A stretch of DNA of 64,000 bases from Blakeslea trispora (taxonomy: Eukaryota; Mucoromycota; Mucoromycetes; Mucorales; Choanephoraceae), in assembly GCA_025331445.1 (NCBI GenBank), contig JAIWNE010000152.1:1-64000 (forward strand), written 5' to 3'. This document shows, one piece after another, positions 22,769 through 34,569 of this stretch. Position numbers and translations under genes: made by a program. Positions within the stretch are counted from its first letter, which is position 1. The number at the start of each line of letters is the position of its first letter. The notes under the pieces were generated by a model. That model had not been told where the DNA came from and searched no databases. It saw only the letters and a list, made by a program, of their open reading frames with translations.

Positions 22769-23706
22769 TTACTGAAAATCCTGGCGTCCTCTCTTTTTGG
22801 CTTGCTGTTCATCCAATCGTCTAATGTCATTTAATCGTTGTTTACAATTTCTCTTCATATGTCCAGTTTTTCCACAGTAATAACATTCACCACTCGTACC
22901 ATTAGAACCATTTCCGAAACGTCTTGCACCAGTGTCACCACGAAAATAACCACTACGACTAGAACCACCAGCCTGAGAGAAACCACCACCACGATTGTAA
23001 CCACCAAAGTTACCCCGACGAGAATCCAAGGCATCCAACTCCATAGGATCGTCCACTACTTTAGAACGAACACCATTCACCGGACGCACAAAGTCTTCTT
23101 CCTGTTGAGCACTGTCATAAGAAAGGGCAGCACGCACAGCATCCTTAAGAGTGTCTGCTTCATATTGGCGAATATGTGCTCGCATACTCTTCAAGGCTAA
23201 ACCTCTAACAAACTTGTCGCAGGCTTCTTCATCTGTCATAGTAGGGATAGCCAACTTGATGTCCATAAAAGCGTTAACGTAATCCACCAAATTTCCAGTC
23301 TGTTTCAAAGCGGCTAACTTGTCACGAGCAATGCGAACAGAGTTGTCTGGTCTGAAAAATCTATCAATAGACGTTTGAATTCTAACCATGTTGAGGGAGT
23401 ATCGTTAGATACTTCCAAAGTGCGATACCATGCGTCAGCTCTGTCTCTTAATAGGGTTGTTGCAAAGAGACAACTTTTTTCAGGTCCCCAACCATGGAAA
23501 TCAGTATATCATTCAATGGAGCGAATCCAGCCATCATTTAGCAAAGCATCGCGGGTACCATCATAAGTATTTGGCTCCTTGATTCTAACTTGCTTGTTTT
23601 CCGATAGGACAGTAGTAAATTGTCTAATTAATTCTGCCATTGAGTCTTTAGAGGTCTCCTCTACTTTGGGCACCTCATCCTTGTTTTCTATTCTTGACAT
23701 TTTCAC
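22769..23706 (-). pseudogene. Gypsy-4 gag (nucleocapsid), frameshifted
   Basis: Starts at 23706 (MKMSRIENKDEV). The capsid-like region with WYRTLEV and FKRLLIDF matches Gypsy-3 gag (EAWFSNQ, FKQLLIIT). A Gly/Arg-rich stretch precedes the nucleic-acid-binding knuckle CYYCGKTGHMKRNC near 22870-22830. Two frameshifts and a stop lie between 23520 and 23360; the remainder to 22769 is open. Confidence 0.82.
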
Positions 23707-23730
23707 TTGTTATTTTCGATCGTTCAATAG

Positions 23731-23743
23731 GAGATGCTACCAG
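23731..23743 (-). other. Primer-binding site of Gypsy-4
   Basis: CTGGTAGCATCTC on the minus strand directly after the LTR, identical to the site in Gypsy-3 (42622-42634). TGGTAGC resembles the start of sites that pair with initiator-Met tRNA in other fungi; the primer identity is inferred. Confidence 0.65.
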
Positions 23744-23744
23744 A

Positions 23745-24203
23745 TATTAGTCTTGTATATAAGTATCAGCAGTATAGATTCAACTCTCTGTGGTTAATCT
23801 AATCAAAGTATAATAGGGATTTTTACAGTAAATAGAAGATAAGATTTATTCATAATATTGAGAGGGGATATTTATACTATTTCTATAATAATGGTAACTA
23901 TACTAAATAAGTGAGTATGATATAATTTGCAAGGCTATTGAATTAGTCTAAGATTAAGAGAGTCTAAAGAAGTTGATTTCTAAAGAAGCATAACCAAATT
24001 AGGTACAGTCTTTGCGTCTCTTGTTTGACGTAATTGGTTTAAACTTCCTTTTCCGTTTGGCTTCCTTTTTTAGACGTATCTCTAACTCTATTGGGATGTC
24101 TGACATTTTTACTTCTACTTGCTGATCTTGTTTCTTATCATCTTCTATGGTTGCATCTTCTACTGCTTCTTCTATTTCTTTGTCAACTTCAATCGGCCTG
24201 ACA
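23745..24203 (-). repeat. LTR-b, copy 3 (5' LTR of Gypsy-4)
   Basis: Begins TGTCAGGCC on the minus strand at 24203 and ends just before the primer site; the expected terminal CTGACA reads CTAATA, two transitions. Like LTR-b at 61496-61914 it opens with coding sequence continuing a pol frame: MSDIPIELEIRLKKE, then AKRKRKFKPITSNKRRK, ending in a stop near 24000. About 459 bp. Confidence 0.8.
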
Positions 24204-24207
24204 CAAG

Positions 24208-25156
24208 TGTCAAGGTATAATGTTGATTATTCAGTCGTAAGTGAAGGTGTTCTTTATTGTGTACGGGTGTGATTTCAAAGGCGTCTTTTATCAGCAACAC
24301 AGAGGCCTGATAACTTTTGTTTAACATAAAGACAATTCATAAGCATTTTGAGGTACTTACAAATTTCGTACAATGGTAAAATAATAAAAAACAGTACAAA
24401 TGTAGAAAGTATAAGAGAATCAAAGTAAAGATAACTAAAAATACACAACTAAATTAACAATTGCTTCACAACTAAGCATCTATCTCAATAACTACCAAAG
24501 TCCTTCCAGGAGCAACCAGTTATATAGATCAAGCAGTAAGCCAAAAGTTCTTGAGTTGTTTTCCAATTTTCAATTTCTTGATTCTTTTTTCTTTTCTTGT
24601 CACCAGAATATCTCAAATTTCTTCTTTAAACCAAGAGTAACCAATTTGATACAATATTCTTACAGTAACCAACTTGCTTTCAAGCGACAGATGTTTTTTT
24701 AAAAGAAAAATAAAATATCAAAGAATAATTGATTATATATTGATCCGATGTGATAGTGATGATAGTATTATTTATTCAAATAAAATGTATGGGTTATTTA
24801 TACTATTTCTTTTGCTATGAGAATATTTTGCTGTTTCCGTTTGTAAATATCTCTAGATAAAATTTGCAATGTGAGAGTAATGGATCAAGTAGGAACGTTT
24901 TCGTATTGTTTTGATGATTTTGATGGCATGTTGAAAATTCGGTAAAAGTTGACATTTGGCTAGAGGACTTTGAAAATGTGAGCAAAACCATTTTGGGTAG
25001 TAGGCGGTGGTCCTGGTGGCCCCTTCATTGTGTACCTTCAAAAATTGAAGATAATATGGCAGGATAATTTGATAGACCACTCTAGTAAAAGGAGTTCCAC
25101 GTGACTTCAGACCCCAAAAGGAAACCAAATTCTGATATTCAACTTTACACGTCTGA
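24208..25156. repeat. LTR-like unit d, copy 2
   Basis: Starts TGTCAAGGTATAATG, the same 15 bases as unit d copy 1 at 59748, and is bounded by CAAG at 24204-24207 and 25157-25160. Length 949 bp versus 960 bp for copy 1. No coding capacity. The right terminus (TCTGA) deviates from the TGTCA of copy 1, so the right limit rests on the CAAG duplication. Confidence 0.6.
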
Positions 25157-25160
25157 CAAG

Positions 25161-27141
25161 TGACAACTTTATAATCAACCCGTATGTTACCTTTGATTCG
25201 AACAAGTGAAAATAACAAATGCAAAGGGAGATAGAAGACTGTAAGAGACTATCGATTATACTAAGGGGAGAAAATAAACAGGAAATAGGCACTTGAACGC
25301 TTTAAAGATAGAATTTAAAGGTAGTATGTAACAGTAGAGATATATTTTCAGAGAGTCAAATAAAAATCAACAATGATAATTATAAGAATATAAAAATTCA
25401 AAAAAGTTCTTAAAGATGAATAACAAAAAAATGTAAAAGAATACAAAAAAAGATATAAGTTAAAAGAAGAGTTCCCATACAAAATAAAATAAGCTAAATA
25501 ATTGATACAATCACAGTGATACCAAATGGAATAGTGATTCAGAGAAATATGATTAAGACATCTTTAGGGATTATTTCCTAAACCAGGAACAACGTGCACA
25601 ATCATTTCACCGACTGTCAACCTGTCACTGCAGAAATTTTGTTGCACCAAAGTTAATCGCTGATCTAATTCAATAGCTTAAATCAAATAAGCTTTTCGCT
25701 GAGAGACCACAACAGACAGATGCATATATCACCGAAATAGAGTAACAGCCCAAGGTACTAGAAATAGAGTTGATAAGCCCTAATAGAGATAATACCGAGG
25801 TCTTGCTGAACTAAATAAGATAATAAATGTATAACAGGCTATAGCACAAATCAATTTCAGTAATACAAAAAAATAAAAAAAAAATAAAGTAAATAAGGTA
25901 AAATAATAAAATAAAATAAAATAATCACAACTGTGATATTTGCAGTCTCAAATAGATTCAATGAGAGGGAACTCGATTTTTTTATTCAAAAGAAAGAGAG
26001 GGAACTAATTCTACTGCAAGTCCATGTTGTGTTTATATATTATTTCTATCTCGGTTTCAATCAATCACTCCGTTATAATTTTATCTGTATGAGCAGTTTT
26101 CCTACTAGGATGACTGGTCACCTTAATTGAAAGATGGCTGTAGCCAGATTTCATCCCCGCCTTGAATAAGGTGGAGATATATTGCTTACTTGATTTATAT
26201 CTTGGAGAGATAATGATTATGCTCGACAAGATATGTTTAATCTTGATTAGTGTTTCAATATATCAGGCATAGCTGTTTCATAATTGTTCACTTGTTTCGT
26301 TGGATGTTGAGATCAGTTTAGATTTGGTGATAAGGATAGACAAACCCTTTGTAATTATGTCTCAGAACTATCCTTATCCAAGTTATGATTTAGTCTTTTC
26401 TTATGATGAAATCTCTAGAATCATTGCTTGATTTGTTAGATGCTGCTACCTTGGTATTATAAGGCCAATGCAACCATCCTGCTATCACATGTGTCATGTC
26501 ATATAGTTATTTCAAGTATTGATGAGAAGAGAGTCAATGACTATAAATCTGATCTTGCTTTCAATGTGTTAGCTAGGCACATTGAACGCTTTATATATCA
26601 TATCATCGCTTTCTACCAATGCTTGTTAGATGTTTGATTTCAGGATTACCTCTGGTAATATCTGAAATGATTTTAGTTTTCTAACTTTGTGAACATTATT
26701 TGATTTATTGTTATTTTGACATTATTTGTCAAAATAACCTTTGATGATGATTAATTGAATTTCCGATTATAAGTCGTTCTGGCTTCTGTATATGCCCAAA
26801 TACGACAACAACAAAAATAAAGATAATAAGAACACAAATCAAGGTTAAGGGGAAAAGAAATCAACAGAACATAACAAGGCTGAATAAAAACAACATTCTT
26901 GCACTCTGGTCAACAACATATACATATATCAACTTGAATGATAAGCAGGCTGAGGTCATACATCAAATTCGAAGGAAAAGATACCATTTGCTACAACTGT
27001 TGCCAGCTATTACCACTTCAGAACCCGGGTAATACAAACCAGACTTGTATCAAAAGATCACTACTTCCAAACAACAACAAAACAAAGAACCACATCAACC
27101 ACACCTAGATATACCAAAGAGCATATACTTCATTACCACCA
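25161..27141 (-). repeat. LTR-like unit Y, copy 3, interrupted
   Basis: Begins TGACAACTTTATAATC after CAAG and contains the Y hallmark GATTCGAACAAGTG followed by GAGATAGAAGACTGTAAGA. Interrupted by repeat D2 (25932-26803) and, on the right, by CACTA-A at 27142, so its TGTCA end is missing. Copies 1, 2 and 4 are at 40870, 51126 and 38528. Non-coding. Contains AAAATAA-type microsatellite near 25890-25922. Confidence 0.65.
25932..26803 (+). mobile_element. Repeat D, copy 2
   Basis: Inverted relative to copy 1 (14994-15866) and 872 bp long, from TGTGATATTTGCAG to TATGCCCAAATAC. Keeps the hairpin TTATTTTGACA/TGTCAAAATAA near 26712-26740. Inserted in unit Y3. The flanking 8-mers (ATCACAAC, ACAACAAC) agree only partly. 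Small frames (65 codons each at 25933 and 26440) show no known domain. Confidence 0.7.
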
Positions 27142-27879
27142 CATTACACCCAAAAGGACGTCCACTGCTGCCAAATTTAGCGGTGGACGTCGGTTATTTG
27201 TACAGCAATTCGGCGTCCGCCGCACAAAAGTGATCGTAAAGTCCTACTGCAAGTCCACTGCAGGTCCACTGTTAGTTGGGACCCGACAATCACTGCTGTG
27301 GACTGGACAGATGAAATGCTTGTCATGTCCTCAGTGGATCATACAGGGCGTCCGTCTTATTTACTTTAGCTTTGTGATTGGATATCTTTTTTGAAGAATC
27401 TTTATTCAATTGGCCAATTTTATAAATATACTCAAAAATTCTCTGTTTAATTGGCTTTACATTTGCTATTTTATTAAAATTGACATTTCTAATTGGATGA
27501 TATGGACTTCTTTACACAGATATACTTCTTTACGATTGGACTGTTTACAACAAATATAGAGGATTAGAGGCTTAAAAAAGTGGCTTTTTATTATAGGAAA
27601 AAACTTCTTTTGATAGAAAATAATGGCTTCTTTATGGGGGAAAATACTAGGGGATTAGGTAAAAAAAAAGCAATAATTCATTGATGTAGAGAATATGACC
27701 AAAAAAAACCGATAGAAATGGCAAATTGCTTCGAGAAAAAGCGATGACAAGAGCGATCAGAGTGCAGACAAGAGCAATTCAAATTGAGACACAAATGCAA
27801 CAGATAGACTATAAAAGCAGATGGAGAGAGACAGCAATTTTACATACAAAAGGCAGAAAACAAACCAAACAAGGAACAA

Positions 27880-28330
27880 CCGGATTTAAACTAAAACAAC
27901 ATCATCATTAGTTAAAGACGAAATAGCACGAAAAGAAATGACAAATGCACTTACAGACAATCCATAGTCAGAGGCTATACGAAAGGCAATTTACCGTGTC
28001 AAAGGAGCATACCAGCATTTGAAAGCCTAAAAAGAAAGCAATAAGTTATACTGAAATCATAGATTCTGATATCTTACTTACGTTTGAAAAAGCCATCAAC
28101 AGGGTCCTTGTAAATAATATCATTATTAAGCACAACTAGGCTCTAAACAAAAGAAGTACGTGAATAAAAAGAATTACAATATAGATGCTTATGAATAATT
28201 ACCTCAAGTTATACAACAAAGTAAACACATATCAATTAAAGACAAGGACTAAGTAGATGGAAGTAGATTATTAGTGGCTTGACCGAAGAAAAAAAAGAAA
28301 AGAAAAAGACTTACCTGTATACTTTAAAAA
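27880..28330 (-). pseudogene. Intron-rich gene remnant in CACTA-A core
   Basis: The minus strand shows a chain of short exons with consensus 55-65 nt introns (GTAAGTAAG..TTTTTAG; GTAATTATT..TTTAG; GTAAGTGC..TTTTAG). One exon encodes SLVVLNNDIIYKDPVDGFFK and joins in phase to RFQMLVCSFDTVN. The same exons exist in CACTA-B at 63165-63415. In copy A a 1-nt insertion in each of two exons breaks the frame, so this copy is dead. I do not recognise the protein; as the only exon chain seen on this strand in the core it may derive from the element's own transposase. Confidence 0.5.
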
Positions 28331-29886
28331 AAAAAGTAATAAAAAAGAGAGAAAAAGAGAAAAGAAAGGAAAAAAGAAAAAATTTCAACTTATTGACAGC
28401 TTCCTATTTGGGTCTTGTCAATAACAAAAAAAAAGAGAGAGAGAGAAAAATTTCACACTGACAGATTTTATTATTGAATCACCGACACAAGAATAAAATA
28501 TCCTGACTTTACTTAACCGTAAAAAATCTATGAAAAGCGACTAAGAGAGCGCTTCAAGTGCATTATAAGCATCCAGTAATATGTCCCTTTGATATAGCTA
28601 CAAACAGACACCTCTTTTCTTTTTTTTTGTGTCGAAAAACCGACATTAGACTTGTCGACATGGGCACGTATGAATACACTTTAAAAAAAATAAAAAATAA
28701 AGAGAAATAGCTCTATTCAATCTCAGCCAAAATCATACACACTTTTTTTTTCCTTTCTCTTAAATTTATTTATTTTTTTATTACAAGTAGCCTTAACTCA
28801 CAGTTTATTTATCTTGTTAAAAGCTGATGAGACTTAGCGAGCTTATGTCATTTCAGCAATGCAGTATATCGGACACAGACATTCCAAGCGTGGACTCTGG
28901 TTTGGAAGTACAACGAAAAGAGAACAGTCAGGAAAGCTTTTAAGCTGCAAGTTGACTTCAACCTAAAAAAAAATACCAGGCTGTTACTTCTTTCTTCTTC
29001 AGTATTAAGCTTGATCCTCATCATACATGCCAAGCAAAAGGTAAGTTACATTGCCGTGTTATGAATTAGCTTTGTCCTTTCTTTTTTTTGGTTTTGAAAA
29101 GAAGTGGACTACTTTATGAACGAGAAGCTATTTTTTATGAATGGAAAACACTTTTTCGCAATAAACAACGACTGCTTACGAGTTATTTTATGGATCACAC
29201 CTTTATTTATTTTTGTCTCAGTACATGAAAGGAAAGAATGTGGGTTTTGGTACAAAATGAGCATATGCAACAGGAAAAAGATGTAAATGGACTGTTGCAA
29301 GTACTTATTTCTTATATTTTGACCTGTTAAGTTTGCAGAAATGGAACAGAAGAAAAGGGGATTTAAAGTGCAGGCTTATCTTGAACGCACTACTGGGTAA
29401 CTTGGGAGATGAGACCGAGATGAGTTTGCATGTTCTTCACAAAACTCTTTTTTTTTGCTTTTAATTTTTACAAGTTGTCTTTTTTCCAAAGGTTTTTTTT
29501 AGTATGTTTATCTTAGTGCGTTTATTTTAATGTGTTTATCTCAGTGTCTTCTGCTTTAGATGCCTTTATTTAAGTGTCTTTTTTTCTTCAAGTTTTTTTG
29601 GCATTTAATTTTTGAGTGTCTCTTTTTTGACTGCTTTAAGTTTTTTATTTCCCATTTTTAAACAATTTTCCCAATTATTTTGTAAGTCTCATTCTCAATT
29701 TATAAATTTCCCGTTTCCAAAATTATACTCCTCTTTTTTTAAGCAGTGATTTTTCAGGTCTTTATATTTTTTGAAGAAAAAATGACAAGACATTTCAAAC
29801 TCCTCAGCATTAAGGAAATCAAGTTGCTTCAAAATCTTAAGCAGAGAAAAAATCACTGCCAAAAAATTCAAAGAGCGAAATTTCTT

Positions 29887-29982
29887 TGTCTGATTATTTC
29901 TATTTCTATTGTCTGAAGTTAAATCTAAATAAAATCATCTTTCTTTCTCCTATTAAATATATCTCTCCCGTCAGATAATACA
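29887..29982 (+). repeat. 5' LTR of Gypsy-2
   Basis: TGTCTGATTATTTC to GATAATACA, 96 bp, with TG..CA ends. Directly followed at 29983 by TGGTGAGGCTACTAACTC, the presumed primer-binding site. Confidence 0.9.
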
Positions 29983-30015
29983 TGGTGAGGCTACTAACTC
30001 GCACCAGAAAGATCA

Positions 30016-33000
30016 ATGACAACACACTCTTCCGACACTAACCTCGTAGAGGTTGAACCTGACCTCGCAGAGGTTGTCCAGGACATGGACCAAAACACTC
30101 ATGACGACAGACTTGCTCGATACTTAAATCGGCAAGCAATCAAAGACATCGTGATGACTCCCTTTACATTTGGGAACAGCATGCGGATGTGGTTGATTGA
30201 ATTCGAACAACAAGCTGATTTTGCCGGTGTAGAAAACCTGATTGATTGTATTAGAATTATAGGGCAATACATGCCACCTACCATCCGGCGATGGTTACCA
30301 ACCGTACCAACAACGGTCAAGCAATCATGGCCACTATTCAAAGAGGCGTTAAACACACAATTTGGAATCGATTCATCAACGGAAATCCGTGAAATCAAAA
30401 CAAAGCTCAAAAAACTGAAACAGAAAAAAGACGAATCAATTCAATTACATAGTGCCAACTGGAAACATCTTATATCTCTTCTTCCTAAGGATGCTCTAGA
30501 TAAATCTGCACAACGGCTGATGTATATCCAATCGCTATATCATGATAGCGTGCGTACCATTTTAGCAAGTGTACCCAGCTTAGAAATTGAAGCACTTATT
30601 CAACAATCCATCAACATTACGGCAAATTCTGGTGTGGAACAAAAGTCTGGATATAAGACCTACAGCTCGCAAACAGACACAGCAGAGGCTCGTGAGGATG
30701 ATCCGATGGATATCGACTTCGTAGGAAAGCACCACTCTCAGAAAAAATGGAACAATCGACGTTTCCATCAAAACAAACATTCAACTACGAAGCCGAATCC
30801 AACACAGCCACCTCGACTATACAACAAACAAGGGAAACCAGTTTGCAGATACTGCCAGCAACTCCATCGCAATGTTGATTGTAAACAACACAAAGATGTT
30901 AGGAAAAGACCACATCAGGTCAATCAAATACAACAAACTCAACATGAGGATGAAGTTGATTTAGAGCAACCTACAACCCACCACATTGATACCTTGGAAG
31001 CAAAAAACATATACAGCCTGCAAATGTATCAATCAGGTGACAATACAACTCCTGTTTCAGACTTGGTCTGCAATGGGCGTAAGGTAACGGTGTTGTGGGA
31101 CACAGGCGCCCAATTAGATTGCATGTCGTTAGCATTGGCAGTCTCGTGGCAGTTGTCGATTAACAAAAACGAGAAAATGGCGTATCGTAATGTAGATAAA
31201 GTCGATAATCTCACGGTTGGAACCGTAAAGCTGAAACTGTTAGGAGTGATCGTAACTTTTCATGTGTTAGAGAAAATGTCATGTCCAATTCTGATAGGCT
31301 CTAAAACCATGCACAACTGGCAAACTGAATGGAACTTCAAGAACTTTACGATAACTTGTACTATCAACAAAGAAAAATTCATCATTAAGTATCGATTTCC
31401 TTCGTCTGCCGGTAGCCATATCAATCTCATCAATATCAAGCCTCAGATTGATCAACTATTAACAAAATACCAAGCGGTAATTGCTAGTAATAACAACCAG
31501 CCGTCCATTACACACCTAATGGAATTCTCTATCGACACTGGAGATCATACACCTATCTACACTCCACCACGACAACATCATCCACAAATACAAAAACAGA
31601 TTGACGACAAGTTCGAAGAACTTGAAAGGAACGGTATAGTCACCAAAATTACCCACACAGAATGGGGTTCACCAGTAACAGCCGTACTCAAACCGGATAA
31701 ATCACTAAGAGTCTGTGGACAATACATTAAACTTAATGCTATCACAGTAACAGTCAAATACCCTTTTGTAAATCTTCATTTTGAATTGCAGTCACTTGGA
31801 AAAGCAATTATATTCTCAAAAATAGATCTCGCATCTGGTTACTATCAAATGAGAATCAAAGAAGAAGACAAGCAAAAGACTGCGTTGGTTACAACCACGG
31901 GTACTTATGTATTTAATGTGATGAGCTTTGGCCTGAAAAACGCTCCAGCATTCTTTCAGAGTTTGATGGATAAAGTCCTTGGTACATTGCGATATAAGTG
32001 TGCAATTGCCTACTTAGACGATATTATCATTTTTTCTACATCTGCAGCACAACACGTGAAGGATGTGGAAAAGGTGCTGAAAGCGCTGAAGTCAGCCAAT
32101 CTATCGATCAACCTGAAAAAATCACAGTTTGGCTTGCCACAAGTGAACTATTTGGGATGCATTGTCTCTGAAGAAGGTCTGCTGCCAGATCAAGAAAAAA
32201 TCAAGCCAATTTTGAACATGAAAGAGCCAACCAACATCAAAGAGTTGGAACAAGTTCTTGGGGTTTTCGGAGTTTACCAACGCTTTATCAGTCAGTATCA
32301 AATACTGATAGAACCGTTACGAAGACTAAAGAAGAAGAACACCACATACACTTGGGATTCTGAGCAAGGACAGGCATTTGAGAACTTGAAAAACAAACTA
32401 GCAAACTTACCTTCTCTAAGACAAGCTGACTTTAACAGACAATTTGAAATACACGTAGATGGTGCTGCGACTGCTGGTATTGGAGTTGTCTTATGCCAAA
32501 GATATGAAGGTCAACCGTACCCACTTTCTTTTGCCTCACGATCGCTGAATATACATGAGCAAAGATATTCTATTCGTGAACTGGAAGCTCTGAGCATAGT
32601 ATGGGGAATCAAGAAGCACAGAGTGTATCTTGAAGCAGGACATTTCTTAGTCTACACAGATCATTCGTCATTGCAGTGGTTGATGAAGACTTCGGAAGAC
32701 AAGCAACCTAGGCTCTGGAGATGGTGTTTATTCCTACAATCATATGACTTTGAAGTTCGATACACACCAGGCAAGTTGAATGTGGTAGCGGACATGCTGT
32801 CCAGACAAGTCGTCAATATGGTCGATACAGATTCTTTTGCGTACAAACCCAACGCAAGGTGGCAACAAAAACAGGAAAAGGACCATGCTTTACAAGCCCA
32901 GGCTGAAGAAAAAGGCTCCAACATGATTCGCAAAGATGGAATCGTATGGCGAGTGAGTGTTAGGCAACGAACACTAAGCAAAAACAACACTTATAAATGT

Positions 33001-34074
33001 GTTCCACAACATCGGGAACAAGAAGCCATCAAATACTATCACGAATCAAAATTCGCCGGGCGCACAGGAGCAAACAAGACCAAGAAGAGAATGCTATAAG
33101 CAGGACTGTGGTTTCCAGAAATGGACAGGAAAATTACCAAGGTGACCAGGGCCTGTCAAATCTGTCAACAGCGCAAAGGAGACAGGACGAAGCAAACCCA
33201 ATTGGTAAACACAGCCAGTGAAGTGCCATTCAAGAAAGTAGCTATTGACTTCTTTGGACCGCTTCCCAAGACCAAGCAAGGAAATGTACATATCTTGGTG
33301 GTAATTAATATGTTCTCAAGATATGTCGAACTGTATCCTGTACCATCGTTAATGCCCATGCAATTAGCAAAAACGATGTACCACAAGTTTATGATGCGAC
33401 ATGGCTTCCCAGAACAAGTCTTTTTGGACAATGCAAGAACTTTCACCGGTGAATTTAACAAACAACTAGCCGAATGTTGTGAAGCTGAACTACAATTTGT
33501 ACCAGCCTACCATCAAGCCTCTAACGGAATGGCTGAAAAGTTCATGAAGACATCAAGACAAATGATCTTACTATATACTAGCCCACAAGACATCGTTGAC
33601 AAATGGGATGAACAGTTGAGAGTTGTTCGCTTTGTGTACAACAACACTTACCATGCTTCCACTCAAACATCACCCTTTGAACTTGTACATGGAAGAACAG
33701 CCAGAACTACCTTGATTGGTCAAGATCAGATCAAATTGCCTGCTCCATACAAGAATAACAAAACGCCCCAAGACCTGTATGCTGAGACTTTAGTCCGTAA
33801 TCTGGATCGAGCCGTAGAAGCCGTGGCGGAAGCACAAAGAGTTTATGCACCTGAAGACATTATTACCTACAAGGAAAATGATAAAGTCATGCTATTCAAC
33901 AATGCTATTTCTACAAGTAAGAAGCCCAGAAAGCTATCGATGGATTGGTCAGGTCCATGGTTAGTTACAAAGCAGTTGTCAGTTACGAGATACAACTTGA
34001 AGCACAGCACATCAAACAAGGTAGCGGCCAACGTACACTCATATCATCTCAAACCATATCATGAAAGACAATAA
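30016..34074 (+). pseudogene. Gypsy-2 gag-pol, one in-frame stop
   Basis: One continuous frame of about 1350 codons broken only by TAA at 33097-33099, in the integrase finger region just before GLWFPEM. Gag (~residues 1-290) ends in the knuckle CRYCQQLHRNVDC; protease LWDTGAQLD near 31093; RT with YLDDIIIFS at 32011-32037; RNase H (HVDGAATAGIG, YTDHSSLQW); integrase with HX..CX2C finger and DDE core (AIDFFGPLP, FLDNARTF, NGMAEKF). No chromodomain and no basic tail: it ends at LKPYHERQ before the polypurine tract. The start at 30016 is the first ATG after the primer site. One point mutation separates it from an intact frame. Confidence 0.93.
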
Positions 34075-34191
34075 TCAGCACCAAGTCAAGCTTTTCCCCA
34101 AGTGGTTTTTAATGCGACATTAAGATTATTTTCGTCACTATTTTTTATATATATCTTTATTTGATTTCTTATATCTAATCACAAGAGGGAA

Positions 34192-34287
34192 TGTCTGATT
34201 ATTTCTATTTCTATTGTCTAAAGTTAAATCTGAATAAAATCATCTTTCTTTCTCCTATTAAATATATCTCTCCCGTCAGATAATACA
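34192..34287 (+). repeat. 3' LTR of Gypsy-2
   Basis: 96 bp matching the 5' LTR except for transitions (GTCTGAAG to GTCTAAAG, CTAAAT to CTGAAT). Preceded by the purine-rich tract CACAAGAGGGAA at 34180-34191. Confidence 0.9.
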
Positions 34288-34569
34288 TCTTTCACACGCG
34301 GTGAAAAATTCGATTAAATTTGGTAAAAATACTGCAGTAAGCTCTATGATTGGCTGAAAACCGTTTTTAAAGACTATTTTATGAATTTTTTTACTTTTTG
34401 CTACTTCAAAAATTGAGAAGTACTTTTACAAGCTCAGAGGCTTAAGTTCTGAGCAATACGATTGGTTGCCCTCTTATTCCTCTGATTTTTTTCGTTTTTT
34501 TTTTGCTAAGTCCTTTTCTACCCAGACACATTTTTTGAAGAAGTCCTTTTACAAATAAAATTTTTTTTA

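Larger units (their letters stand above)
21834..24203 (-). mobile_element. Gypsy-4, truncated Ty3/Gypsy retrotransposon
   Basis: Minus-strand element: 5' LTR (23745-24203), primer site, gag, protease, then the first residues of RT, where similarity to Gypsy-3 stops (about 21860). RT core, integrase and 3' LTR are missing. It is in the Gypsy-3 clade: same primer site, same CX2CX4HX4C knuckle, and an LTR encoding the same type of basic tail. A CAAG duplication follows its LTR at 24204-24207. Confidence 0.85.
29887..34287 (+). mobile_element. Gypsy-2, full-length Ty3/Gypsy retrotransposon with 96-bp LTRs
   Basis: 4401 bp from LTR to LTR, with TCTT duplicated at 29883-29886 and 34288-34291. Single gag-pol frame. 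LTRs are 96 bp, far below the usual several hundred, and differ at two or three positions. Inserted in CACTA-A; the homologous empty site is readable at 59471-59490. Near relative of Gypsy-1, not of Gypsy-3. Confidence 0.93.
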
